A DNA stretch of 64,000 nucleotides from Thermogemmatispora onikobensis (GTDB lineage: Bacteria; Chloroflexota; Ktedonobacteria; Ktedonobacterales; Ktedonobacteraceae). The notes under the pieces are model-generated. The model saw only the letters and a list, made by a program, of their open reading frames with translations. It was not told the DNA's origin and made no database searches. Positions within the stretch are counted from its first letter, which is position 1; each line of letters opens with the position of its first letter. This document shows, one piece after another, positions 18,555 through 26,475 of the stretch. The position numbers and the translations under genes were made by a program. Location: assembly GCF_001748285.1 (NCBI RefSeq), contig NZ_BDGT01000017.1, positions 34,007 to 98,006 of the forward strand. The letters run 5' to 3'.

Positions 18555-18968
18555 TCAATCCTCCGTTGATTCTGCCTGCGCGCGCTGACGGCAGGCGGTG
18601 CACAGGCCATAGAGCCGTACCTCATGTGAGTGCAGCTCTATACCCGCGGCCAGCGCTGCCAGGCGAAGCGCCTCCTCCGAGAGGCGCACCTCGACAGGCA
18701 GATCGAGAAGAGCGCCGCAAGCCGTGCAGATCGCGTGATCGTGGCGCTCGATGTGCCCGTCGTATCGACAGGCCTCATCACTGCGCCCCAACTCGCGAAT
18801 CAGCCCTTGCTGCGCCAGGCTGTGCAGGATACGGTACACACTCGCCACCCCAATGCGGGGGCGCACTTTGCGCACAGCCTCGTACACCTCCAGGGCTGTC
18901 GGGTGGTTGTGGCTGCTGCGTACGACCTCCAGAACTGCCTGGGCGTTGGCGTTCAGGGTCTCTTTCAT
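18555..18968 (-). CDS. fur: Fur-family metalloregulator
   Basis: 137 residues. The winged helix spans about 1-80 (HPTALEVYEAVRKV, GVASVYRILHSLAQQGLI). ERHDHAICTACG contains the metal-sensing histidines and the first CxxC, and LCTACRQR near the C-terminus is the second CxxC of the structural zinc site. Family members include Fur, PerR and Zur; the adjacent iron-type box and the VIT1-like partner favour iron (Fur) or peroxide (PerR) over zinc. The ATG at 18968 has AAGGA about 13 nt upstream. It is first in the unit and probably autoregulated through the box at 19015-19033. Confidence 0.9.
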   Translation of the reverse strand: MKETLNANAQAVLEVVRSSHNHPTALEVYEAVRKVRPRIGVASVYRILHSLAQQGLIRELGRSDEACRYDGHIERHDHAICTACGALLDLPVEVRLSEEALRLAALAAGIELHSHEVRLYGLCTACRQRAQAESTED

Positions 18969-19295
18969 AGCTGCCCGCTGATCCTTCTCTTGGACCCAGA
19001 TATTAGGGTCACCTAATAATGATAATCATTATCAATTTCCCTATCAGGATTATATGCCCGGCCTAGGGACCTTGTCAAGAGGGAGGCAAGAGCAGGCAGC
19101 AGAGGGAGGGGGCTGTGGGGGAGCACAAGCATGGGCGGGAGAAGGATGATCGAGTGATGGGAGGGGGGCCTGCTAGCAGCTCAGTCATCTCCAGGAGGCA
19201 GCGCCCCGCTCGGAGAGCGAGGCGCGCCGGGAGAGAGCGTTGCAAGCGGGCACCTCCGACTCGCCCGCCGCGACTCTCAATCAAAAGATGCCTCT
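18969..19295. other. Intergenic, 327 bp: fur promoter region and tail of the MFS gene
   Basis: The left third carries a minus-strand -10-like TAATAT (complement of 18999-19004) and the Fur box. The rest is GC-rich with no clear feature. Confidence 0.45.
19015..19033 (-). promoter_or_regulatory. Fur box
   Basis: AATAATGATAATCATTATC differs from the classical 19-bp Fur consensus (GATAATGATAATCATTATC) only at the first base. It lies 47 bp upstream of the fur ATG, next to the predicted -10, so it should autoregulate fur and the VIT1-like gene. Confidence 0.88.
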
Positions 19296-20813
19296 TTAGC
19301 GATGTGAAGGGCGCAAAGCGGCCACCAGCATCGCCACCAGGCTCAGAACGAACGACACCAGGAATGCTGAGTGCAAGCCGTGCATAAAGGTGGCCAGAGC
19401 TGAAGGGAACTGGCCCATACCGCCGCCGTAGATGAAGACCTGCATCACCGCTCCCATTGGGACCCCCTTCAGCGCCAGCGGAAAGACAATAGCAATACTG
19501 AGCATCTGGCCAGTATTATTAAGCATGCCCAGCAGTCCCGAGGCGGCCCCGCGCTGATGAGGTGGCACCGAGCTCATAATCGCGTTCGTATTGGGCGAGA
19601 CAAAGAAGCCGGAGCCACCGCCCATCATAGCCATATAGAGCGAAAGCAGCCAGAACGGTGTCGTAGGCGTAATAGTCGTCAAGCCCAGCAGGCCCAAGGC
19701 TGAGACGGCCAGACCGATGGGGGTCAGAATACGCGACCCAATGTGGTCCGAGAGGCGGCCACTCAGCGGACCGATGATCATGAAGGCTGCCCCGAAGGGA
19801 GCAAGCATCAGCCCGGCAGTCAGTGGATCTTTCCCGTAGGGTCCCTGAAGAAAGAAGATCAACAAGAAGAGCACCGCGCCGCGTGCGATCCCGTTCAGCA
19901 AGCCGCTCAAGCTGGCCATTGCAAAGAGGCGCTCACGGAAAAGGTGCAGTTGGACGATAGGGGCCTTAACGCGCGGCTCAATCGCGGCGAACAGGAGCAG
20001 GCTGACTAGGCCCACCACCAGGATAGCCACAGTCACCGACTCCCCCAGCAACGGGAAAGCCACCATCGTCAGGGCCAGCAAGGTACCGGAGAGACCCAGA
20101 GCCAGAGTCAGGCCCCCGACCCAATCGATGGGAGTCTGACGAGCCGGGCGCACCGGCTCGCGCAAGCGCCAGATTCCCCAGAGCGTACCGAAGGCTGCCA
20201 GAGGCACATTAAAAAGGAACACCCAACGCCAGGACCACTCAGTAAGCAGACCACCGATAATTGGTCCGATCAAGAAGCCGGCAGCTCCGGCGATCTGATT
20301 AATTCCCAGGCCCAGGCCGACCTCGCCCTTCCGAAAAGCATCGGTCACAATGGCTGTACTGTTAGTCATCAGCAAGGCGGCCCCGAGGCCCTGAATCAAG
20401 CGCCCAGCCACCAGATCGACGCCGTGGAAAGCGGGCTGAGCCAGGCCAGCGACCAGCGAGCCCAAAGCGAAGAGCAGGAAACCACTGTTATAGAGGCGCT
20501 TGCGTCCCCAAATATCGGCCAGGCGGCCAACGATGGGCGTCAAGACAGTCAGCACCAGCAAGTACCCCATCAACGTCCACATAATCGTGAAGAAGGAGGC
20601 CTGTAGCTCCACCAGGATCGCTGGCAGGGCGATCAGCAGGGCCGAGCCTTGAATAGAGGCCAGCAGCGCCCCCACTGTGGTCACCGAGAGAGCCGTCCAA
20701 CGATAGCCATCGTCTCGCCCTGCTAGCTGGCTCTCGCCGGCAGCACCGGCCTGCTCGGAGGCATAAGGCGCTTCTGTCAATGGCGTCGAAGAAGACTCCG
20801 ATGAAGTCTGCAT
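19296..20813 (-). CDS. MFS drug:H+ antiporter, DHA2 (14-TM, EmrB/QacA) family
   Basis: 505 residues with about 14 hydrophobic segments, starting after a soluble N-terminus of about 35 residues. LMGYLLVLTVLTPIVGRLADIWGRKRLY is motif A of the major facilitator superfamily; GRLIQGLGAALLM and GAAGFLIGPIIGGLLTEWSWRWVFLFNVP are motifs B and C of drug antiporters. It probably exports hydrophobic toxicants or antibiotics. The MarR-type gene at 20954 lies immediately upstream on the same strand, a common regulator/exporter pair. RBS AAAGG precedes the ATG. Confidence 0.9.
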   Translation of the reverse strand: MQTSSESSSTPLTEAPYASEQAGAAGESQLAGRDDGYRWTALSVTTVGALLASIQGSALLIALPAILVELQASFFTIMWTLMGYLLVLTVLTPIVGRLADIWGRKRLYNSGFLLFALGSLVAGLAQPAFHGVDLVAGRLIQGLGAALLMTNSTAIVTDAFRKGEVGLGLGINQIAGAAGFLIGPIIGGLLTEWSWRWVFLFNVPLAAFGTLWGIWRLREPVRPARQTPIDWVGGLTLALGLSGTLLALTMVAFPLLGESVTVAILVVGLVSLLLFAAIEPRVKAPIVQLHLFRERLFAMASLSGLLNGIARGAVLFLLIFFLQGPYGKDPLTAGLMLAPFGAAFMIIGPLSGRLSDHIGSRILTPIGLAVSALGLLGLTTITPTTPFWLLSLYMAMMGGGSGFFVSPNTNAIMSSVPPHQRGAASGLLGMLNNTGQMLSIAIVFPLALKGVPMGAVMQVFIYGGGMGQFPSALATFMHGLHSAFLVSFVLSLVAMLVAALRPSHR

Positions 20814-20953
20814 AATAAAACCTTTCTACTCTCCTTTTCAGTGACAGGTGTGGACGATAAGAAGAGGGGAAACAGAGTGTAGAGAGCAAAAGCGTTGGAA
20901 ACGAAGTAGAGCAGAGCGGAGCGAATAGGCGCCTTCAGCGGCTCGCTCGCTCA

Positions 20954-21433
20954 TCAATCTTCGATGAGGCGACGCAGGGCGGGAAGCGCAGCGACAAGAT
21001 GCTCGCGCTCAGTCTCGCTCAAGCGTACCAGACGGCGCTCCAGCGAGGCCAGGCGGCCACGGTCATAGAGTTGGACCAGGCGTTGGGCGCGCGCTGTTGG
21101 CTTCACCCAGACCGTACGCCAGTCGGCCTCATCGCGACTCCGTTCCAGATAGCCCTGAGCCTGCAAACGTTTCACCATAGCCGTCACCGTTGAAGGCGTC
21201 ACCCCGAGCTGACGAGCCAGCTCCTGCATCATACAGCACTTGCGCTCAATCAAAATGCGCAGCAGGCTCAGCTGGCCGCTGGTGGTACGGATCTCGGAAA
21301 GGTCCTCGCGGTCAGGCTCAGCCAGGACCTCGGAATTGAGCGCGTCGGTGTGCATCTGGCGCAGCACCTTGGGGACAATATCCAGCAGCTCCATTGCCAG
21401 CGCTGCGCTATCATCCTGCGAATCTGGTCGCAT
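20954..21433 (-). CDS. MarR-family transcriptional regulator
   Basis: 159 residues. A winged helix-turn-helix in the middle (TTSGQLSLLRILIERK, MMQELARQLGVTPSTVTAMVKRLQAQGYLERSRDEADWRTVWV) is flanked by the dimerisation helices typical of MarR. RBS AAGGAG precedes the ATG. It lies 140 bp upstream of the DHA2 exporter on the same strand and probably represses it and itself until a ligand binds. Confidence 0.9.
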   Translation of the reverse strand: MRPDSQDDSAALAMELLDIVPKVLRQMHTDALNSEVLAEPDREDLSEIRTTSGQLSLLRILIERKCCMMQELARQLGVTPSTVTAMVKRLQAQGYLERSRDEADWRTVWVKPTARAQRLVQLYDRGRLASLERRLVRLSETEREHLVAALPALRRLIED

Positions 21434-21462
21434 GGTCGCTCCTTACTCACTTTGACAATCTA

Positions 21463-21491
21463 ATTATATGATAGGCAAACTAGCGAGGCAA
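21463..21491 (-). promoter_or_regulatory. Sigma70 promoter for the marR-exporter unit
   Basis: On the minus strand: TTGCCT (complement of 21486-21491), 17-bp spacer, perfect TATAAT (complement of 21463-21468). Predicted start close to the MarR start codon, leaving a short leader. Confidence 0.7.
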
Positions 21492-21556
21492 GTAAAGGGA
21501 AGCAGGCCGTTCTTGCCGGTCTTATGGAAGAGTCAGTAGCAATTTCGCCTGAACTA

Positions 21557-21565
21557 TGCTAGAAT
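21557..21565 (+). promoter_or_regulatory. Extended -10 promoter for the FAD oxidoreductase
   Basis: TG-C-TAGAAT (21557-21565), about 50 bp upstream of the TTG start at 21616. It supports the short start, because the ATG at 21556 lies inside the promoter. Confidence 0.5.
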
Positions 21566-21615
21566 CGCCCATGATAAGAGACCAGGAAAACCATCGCAGG
21601 CAAGGAGAACGGCAT

Positions 21616-22851
21616 TTGGCAACGCACGACAAACGGTACGTTATCATTGGGAACGGGATCGCCGGCACTACCGCCGCCGATACCTTACGCAAGCTTGATC
21701 CAAACTGCAGCATCCAACTGATTACGAACGAGCCTTACCCTCTCTATAACCGTGTTTCATTGCCGCGTTTCCTGCAAGGGGTGCTGCCCGAGCAAAAGGT
21801 AATGATTCGTGACTTTGCCTGGCATGAGCAGCGCCGAATCTCTCTGCTGACCGAGACGCTCGTAACTGAGGTCAACACGGACGAGCGCGTTGTTGTCACC
21901 GAGCGCGGGCAACATTTCCCCTATGATGCGCTTCTGATTGCCAGTGGGGGCTGGGCCAAGCCGCTGCAGGTGCCGGGGGCAGCCGGCACGAAGCACATCT
22001 ACAACTTTGTCACCCTGGATGACACGAAGACTATTATAGCGCGCATCCTCGAATCGCGCACGGCCCTGGCCTACGGGGGCAGCTTCATCTCCTATGAGCT
22101 GTGCGATGGCTTTGCCATGCGCAAGCTAGAGACCACCTGGCTTATGCGTGGTCCATACTGGCTGCGCAGCTGCCTTGATCCCGAGGGGGGCGAGATCGTC
22201 GACGCCATTGCCGGGCGTTTTGGGGTCACTGTCATCCACGGCGACGAAATTAGCGAGGTTGTTGCGCGCGACGGTGTACCGGCTTACGTCAAGACCAGAC
22301 AGGGGCGTGAGATCCAGGCGGACATTATCGGCGTAGGGCTTGGGATTACGCTCAACACTGCTTTCCTTAAAGGCACGCCCGTTGAGGTCCGCTCTGGCGT
22401 AGTAGTGAACGAATATCTTGAGACGAATGTGCCGCATGTTTATGCTGCCGGCGACGTTGCCGAGTTTTATGATCCGACGATTGGCCGTCACCATACGATG
22501 GGGACCTGGGATAATGCTTTGGCGCATGGGCGCATTGCTGCGATCAACATGGCTGGAGGTCGTGAGCCATACGTCGATGTGCCCACTTACACAAGTCCGC
22601 TCTTTGATGTTAACATCGCCGTCATTGGCACTGCCGAGTCCAACAATCCAGAGCTGGAAAGCGTCTCTCTGCGCGAGCCTGGTGAAAAGGGCCATGAGAA
22701 CTACCGCAAACTATTCCTGCGTGAAAACAAGCTGGTTGGCGCGCTCATGATCGGCAGCCCCAAAGGACGCAAAAAGCTTGTCGAGCTGATCAAGAACCAG
22801 CAGGTGCTGGCCAGTCCCTCCGAGCGAGAGGCCGTTTTGACCCTGAAATAG
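21616..22851 (+). CDS. FAD-dependent pyridine-nucleotide-disulfide-type oxidoreductase (NirB/rubredoxin reductase-like)
   Basis: 411 residues. I chose the TTG at 21616 because AAGGAG lies 8 nt upstream and translation then begins just before KRYVIIGNGIAGTTAAD, the FAD-binding GxGxxA loop. LIASGGWAKPLQVPGA and VYAAGDVAEFYD are the second and third FAD contacts. The NAD(P) loop reads ALAYGGSFISYELCDG, where relatives have GGGFIGxE, so NAD(P) binding may be altered. The C-terminus (ENKLVGALMIGSPK, KLVELI) resembles the small nitrite-reductase/rubredoxin-reductase type. No redox-partner gene adjoins it. Confidence 0.8.
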   Translation: MATHDKRYVIIGNGIAGTTAADTLRKLDPNCSIQLITNEPYPLYNRVSLPRFLQGVLPEQKVMIRDFAWHEQRRISLLTETLVTEVNTDERVVVTERGQHFPYDALLIASGGWAKPLQVPGAAGTKHIYNFVTLDDTKTIIARILESRTALAYGGSFISYELCDGFAMRKLETTWLMRGPYWLRSCLDPEGGEIVDAIAGRFGVTVIHGDEISEVVARDGVPAYVKTRQGREIQADIIGVGLGITLNTAFLKGTPVEVRSGVVVNEYLETNVPHVYAAGDVAEFYDPTIGRHHTMGTWDNALAHGRIAAINMAGGREPYVDVPTYTSPLFDVNIAVIGTAESNNPELESVSLREPGEKGHENYRKLFLRENKLVGALMIGSPKGRKKLVELIKNQQVLASPSEREAVLTLK

Positions 22852-22985
22852 CACTCCTTTTGGGCTATCGCGCTTGACGAAACCGGGCTGGTAAGATACC
22901 GTAGCTACCATCAAGGATCGTCAGGCTCGCCAACTCAGGCAGGTCGTGATGATGCGCCGGAGCGAGCATATGCAGGAGGGAGTTT

Positions 22986-25007
22986 GTGGCTGTTTTCTGT
23001 CCGCATTGTGGCAAAGCCTTGCTTAGAGAGAATGCACGCTTCTGCAATAACTGTGGCAGATTTCTTCCTGCGACAAAGCAGGTTCCTCCTTCCACTGCCG
23101 CCAGCGAGGAACCATCCTCTTCAGGGTCGCCGGAGAGCCAGGGGCCAGCTGGGAAGGCGCCTACCTCTGGCAGCGTGCATGTGCCTCCTCCCTGGCTCGA
23201 TCAGTTAGATCGGGAGGTGGCCAGCCGCCGCTGGCGGACGCCGCGCCGTGACTCGCTTGAACGCTTTCCCGACCTGCCTGGGCAAACAGAGAGTTCTTTT
23301 CAGGCGCCTTCTTCTGCGGGTGACTCATCTGATCTGGCTGCCTCCGCGTCGCCAGATCGGGAGTCTGCGCCTTCGTGGTCAACCCGGCCCGCTGTGCCTC
23401 ACTCTAGCTCTCCTTCCAGCGATCAGGAATCGGCTGCTGCGGAGGAGACAGGGGACCAGTCGGAGACTGCGGCGGTGGCAGAGGCCTGGCGCCGGGCCTG
23501 GTTGGCTGATGCGCCAACATCGGCGGTGCCTGCCACTCGCTCGGAAGCGACTCCGGCAGAAGAGGCTGATCAGTCGCCCCCACCTTCTGCTCCAGCAGAG
23601 GGGCCGCGCTCAGCTCGCTTGCCCTCCCCACGCGAGTTGCATGTACGTGTCTGGGAGGAGAATGAGACCCTGATTATGCCTCAGCCGGCGGAAGCCGGCG
23701 CAGCTGAGGTTCAGCAGCTCCCAGTTCCGAGGCAGATACCGACCGAGGAGGGGTGGTCTCTGACTCAGGCTGAGAGCGCTTCGCCTTCTCTCTCCTATGA
23801 GGACATGCCCACGCAGGGGCATCTCTTAGGAATAGAGGTACCGCGCTCGGAACGTGCGCACTCCGGTGGGCAGCGTGCTCAGCGTCAAGAGGCTGTCGAT
23901 GATCTCCCAACGATGCCGCTCAAGGCTAGTCCCGGGCCAGGGTTGGTTATTGAACGCGCCTCGACGCCGCGTCCCAGCCGTTGGCAGGAGCACGCGCTGA
24001 GCGGGGAGCGGGATATGCCCGTTGCCGGGCCGGTCAGTTCTCCCGCCCTCTCGGGAGACATTGAGGAGCTGGATACCATGCGCCTGGCAGCGCAGCCTCC
24101 TGCCGGGCCTGGAGTGGCTCCAGCCCCGTGGCGCTCTCAACCTATCACGCCGCTGCCTGCGTCCCCGCTCCCCTCCTCTGGTGGGTTGTCTCCCTCCTTA
24201 CCCGGGAGTGGAGAAGCCTCCCTCTTTCCTGCTCCGGCGATAGGGACTGGAGCAGGCGGGGCTCCCTCCAGACCGGCAGAAATCGCCAGCTGGGGGGCCA
24301 GCCAGGGCGAACAGGCCCCACACGTGGCTCATCCCTCGCGTCCGCATGCCTCGCTCCGCCAATGGGAAGCTGAAGAAACGGCGGCTCTGCCCCAGGTCGA
24401 GGTCGAAAAGCCCAGCCCGTCGCCGGCAGCGCGCTCAGCTGCTGCCCAAAGCGAAGCTCCACGACGGCGTAAACGACCGCTGGCCGTTGTCGCGTTGATT
24501 CTGGCTTTGCTCCTCATCAGCGGCGGTTTGACTGCCTGGGTGGTTGTTTATCAGCCGTTCAGTGTCCCGCTCATTACTCAGCCTCTGCAGGCATTTAGCG
24601 ATCAGCGTCTCGGCGTAGCGCTCTCCTACCCGCAAGGGTGGAGCTATCGCCTGGATTACCAGCAGGGCAAGGTCACTTTTAGCGATAGCACACACACTGG
24701 ACAGATGATCATCCTGGTCGCTCCTGCTGGCGATCAAGACCTGGCCCACTCTCTCCAGAAAGAAGCAAGCCAGATAGGTCTGACTGGTGCCAAATCGGCA
24801 GACCCGCTGGTTTTTGGCGGCGTGAGCTGGCAGCAGCTGCGGGGGACAGTTGTCATCGCGGGTGCCAGCTACACCGAGTCCCTGCTGGTCACAAGCCACG
24901 CGGGTCATCTCTACACCTTTATGCAGCTGGCGTATCAAAAGATCTATACAGATGAGGAGAAGCAGGTCTTTGCCCCTGCGCGAGCCTCCTTCCGCTTTCT
25001 CAGCTAA
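22986..25007 (+). CDS. Zinc-ribbon, Pro/Ser-rich, single-TM protein with extracytoplasmic PsbP-like domain
   Basis: 673 residues from a GTG with RBS GGAGGGA. Residues 1-30 are a zinc ribbon (CPHCGKALL ... FCNNCGRFLP). Residues about 35-500 are low-complexity, rich in Pro, Ser, Ala and Glu, and probably disordered. A basic patch (PRRRKRP) is followed by one TM helix (LAVVALILALLLISGGLTAWVVV). The last 150 residues outside the membrane (FSDQRLGVALSYPQGWSY, VLVAPAGDQDLAHSL, YTFMQLAYQ) resemble the PsbP/Mog1-like fold found in many Chloroflexota and actinobacterial zinc-ribbon membrane proteins. Function unknown; the layout suggests an envelope sensor or scaffold. Confidence 0.75.
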   Translation: MAVFCPHCGKALLRENARFCNNCGRFLPATKQVPPSTAASEEPSSSGSPESQGPAGKAPTSGSVHVPPPWLDQLDREVASRRWRTPRRDSLERFPDLPGQTESSFQAPSSAGDSSDLAASASPDRESAPSWSTRPAVPHSSSPSSDQESAAAEETGDQSETAAVAEAWRRAWLADAPTSAVPATRSEATPAEEADQSPPPSAPAEGPRSARLPSPRELHVRVWEENETLIMPQPAEAGAAEVQQLPVPRQIPTEEGWSLTQAESASPSLSYEDMPTQGHLLGIEVPRSERAHSGGQRAQRQEAVDDLPTMPLKASPGPGLVIERASTPRPSRWQEHALSGERDMPVAGPVSSPALSGDIEELDTMRLAAQPPAGPGVAPAPWRSQPITPLPASPLPSSGGLSPSLPGSGEASLFPAPAIGTGAGGAPSRPAEIASWGASQGEQAPHVAHPSRPHASLRQWEAEETAALPQVEVEKPSPSPAARSAAAQSEAPRRRKRPLAVVALILALLLISGGLTAWVVVYQPFSVPLITQPLQAFSDQRLGVALSYPQGWSYRLDYQQGKVTFSDSTHTGQMIILVAPAGDQDLAHSLQKEASQIGLTGAKSADPLVFGGVSWQQLRGTVVIAGASYTESLLVTSHAGHLYTFMQLAYQKIYTDEEKQVFAPARASFRFLS

Positions 25008-25093
25008 GCGCAGATTAACGCGACCGGCGAAACTGGGAAGGCTGGCAGTGCGTGGAAGAAGTGATCTATCTATCCCCTATCGCGACGGAACTA

Positions 25094-25102
25094 TGTTATA
25101 AT
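25094..25102 (+). promoter_or_regulatory. Extended -10 promoter before a structured leader
   Basis: TG-T-TATAAT (25094-25102), a perfect extended -10. Predicted transcription start is at about 25109, directly at the base of the hairpins described next. Confidence 0.7.
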
Positions 25103-25107
25103 GTGCG

Positions 25108-25185
25108 CGATATCCGGTGCAGACCTATTCCCCTGGGAATAGGCATGAGAAACACCGGAAAGTGGGATAGCCTCGCTTCCCATGC
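25108..25185 (+). ncRNA. Candidate structured 5' leader RNA
   Basis: Three stems are visible: CCGGTG/CACCGG (25114-25119 / 25153-25158) enclosing CCTATTCCC/GGGAATAGG (25124-25132 / 25135-25143), then GTGGGA/TCCCAT (25162-25167 / 25178-25183). The purine-rich joiner GCATGAGAAA is single-stranded. It begins at the predicted transcription start of the 25278 gene. I recognise no known riboswitch or ribozyme consensus in it. Confidence 0.5.
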
Positions 25186-25277
25186 TTCACGATCGACGGA
25201 CAGTGTGGCGTAGATCTGGTGATCAGAAAGGAGGGCGCGGCGGTCAAGCCCAGCTGCCGCGCAGACCTGGCAGGCTT

Positions 25278-25625
25278 ATGGAAGACATTCGCTTCGAACG
25301 ACACTTCCGCACACCCTACTCAGAAGGCTATTACATCATGCAGGGTAGTAGCCTGCAGAATAGCACGCGGCTTGGTACCATTGACATTCATTTCACCACA
25401 ACGGCGGTGCACGGTACCTTGATCCTGGAGCGCGAGCTGGAGGAGGCTGAGCTGACCAAACTGATCGAGCAGATCGACGAAGACCTGGTCCTTTCAGCAG
25501 ATATGCCACGCGACGACTTTCTGGTGAGCGTCTACGTTGGCAGAGATGTCGGCTTCTACAGCGACGAGTATTTTGCCGGAGAGGGCGAGCGCGGAGCTGA
25601 CCTCAGCGATGAGGATGAGGTGTGA
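25278..25625 (+). CDS. Small protein of unknown function, acidic C-terminus
   Basis: 115 residues from the ATG at 25278 (weak RBS GGCAGG); an upstream in-frame ATG at 25182 has no RBS and overlaps the leader hairpin. It opens MEDIRFERHFRTPYSEGYYI, continues with a beta-rich core (GTIDIHFTTTAVHGTLILE), a helix (EEAELTKLIEQIDEDLV) and SVYVGRDVGFYSD, and ends in a Glu/Asp tail. No membrane segment or Cys motif. I do not recognise the family. A strong AAAGGAGG at about 25227-25234 has no start codon behind it in any frame, which is odd. Its 170-nt leader is structured. Confidence 0.65.
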   Translation: MEDIRFERHFRTPYSEGYYIMQGSSLQNSTRLGTIDIHFTTTAVHGTLILERELEEAELTKLIEQIDEDLVLSADMPRDDFLVSVYVGRDVGFYSDEYFAGEGERGADLSDEDEV

Positions 25626-25656
25626 TGTCAACCACCCCACGGCTAAAGCCGGGGGG
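25626..25656 (-). mobile_element. Probable relic of an IS200/IS605 (TnpB-type) right end, minus orientation
   Basis: Read on the minus strand: a hairpin of CCCC and CGGCT arms (25635-25656, one mismatch) followed by GGGGTGGTTGACA (complement of 25626-25638). A GC-rich hairpin plus GGGGTGGTTGAC is the usual right end of IS605/IS1341-type elements and the 3' end of their guide RNA. No transposase or tnpB lies within reach, so this is a solo end. Confidence 0.5.
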
Positions 25657-25782
25657 CCTCGACGCCGGGCAAGGATTGGTGGTTATCCCCTCTCTTGTCC
25701 TTGCCGCTGTTCCCCAAGGAAGGCTGACTCGGCGCCAGGCCGACGAGTCTCACTGGCGGGCGGGGGGGGACAGGCCGCTCAG

Positions 25783-26475
25783 CTAATCTTCCAGCAGGCC
25801 GCGCCGCATCGCGTACTTGACCAGCTCGGCGCGGCTATGGAGATTGAGCTTATCCATAATATGAGTGCGGTGCGTGTCCACCGTCTTGGGGCTGATAACC
25901 AGGCGTTCGGCGATCTTCGTATTGGTATACCCCTCAGCCACCAGCTTCAGAATCTCCCGCTCTCGCTCAGTGAGGCTCTCGTAGCTATCCTTCTCCTCAC
26001 CGGCGCGCACACGCTGCAGATAGTCGCCCACCATGACCGACTGAGCCACTGGCGACAGGTAGACCTGGCCATTCTGGATGACGTGCAGGGCTGAGATCAG
26101 ATCGGTGTCGGCGGCCTCCTTGAGCATATAGCCGGAGGCGCCCGCCCGCAGCGCCTGAAAGATATATTCATCGTTCTCGTGCATCGTCAGAATGAGGACC
26201 TTGGTCTCGGGAACCTGCTTCTTAATCTGCCGTGTGGCCTCAATCCCGCTCATGTCGGGCATGGTGATATCCATGAGCACGATATCGGGCTGGAGGCGAA
26301 GCGCTTCTTGGAGAGCCTGGCGGCCATCCTGTGCTTCGCCGACCACCTCCATATCGGGCTGAGCATTGAGCATCATCTTCAAGCCAGCGCGCAGGATGGT
26401 ATGGTCATCGGCCAGGAGAATACGAATCTTCTGCACGGCTTTCGTCGTCTCCGCTGTACTCGTCGTTGTCGTCAT
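25783..26475 (-). CDS. NarL/FixJ-type response regulator
   Basis: 230 residues. Receiver domain about 17-135: acidic pair DD in LLADDHT, phospho-acceptor Asp in DIVLMDITMPDMSG, Lys in the final strand (GYMLKEA). LuxR-type helix-turn-helix about 165-225 (LTEREREILKLVAEG, KIAERLVISPKTVDTHRTHI). Start overlaps the kinase stop by 4 bp (ATGA), so it is coupled to the HisKA_3 kinase upstream. Targets are not evident; the divergent respiratory operon beyond the kinase is a candidate by position. Confidence 0.93.
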   Translation of the reverse strand: MTTTTSTAETTKAVQKIRILLADDHTILRAGLKMMLNAQPDMEVVGEAQDGRQALQEALRLQPDIVLMDITMPDMSGIEATRQIKKQVPETKVLILTMHENDEYIFQALRAGASGYMLKEAADTDLISALHVIQNGQVYLSPVAQSVMVGDYLQRVRAGEEKDSYESLTEREREILKLVAEGYTNTKIAERLVISPKTVDTHRTHIMDKLNLHSRAELVKYAMRRGLLED

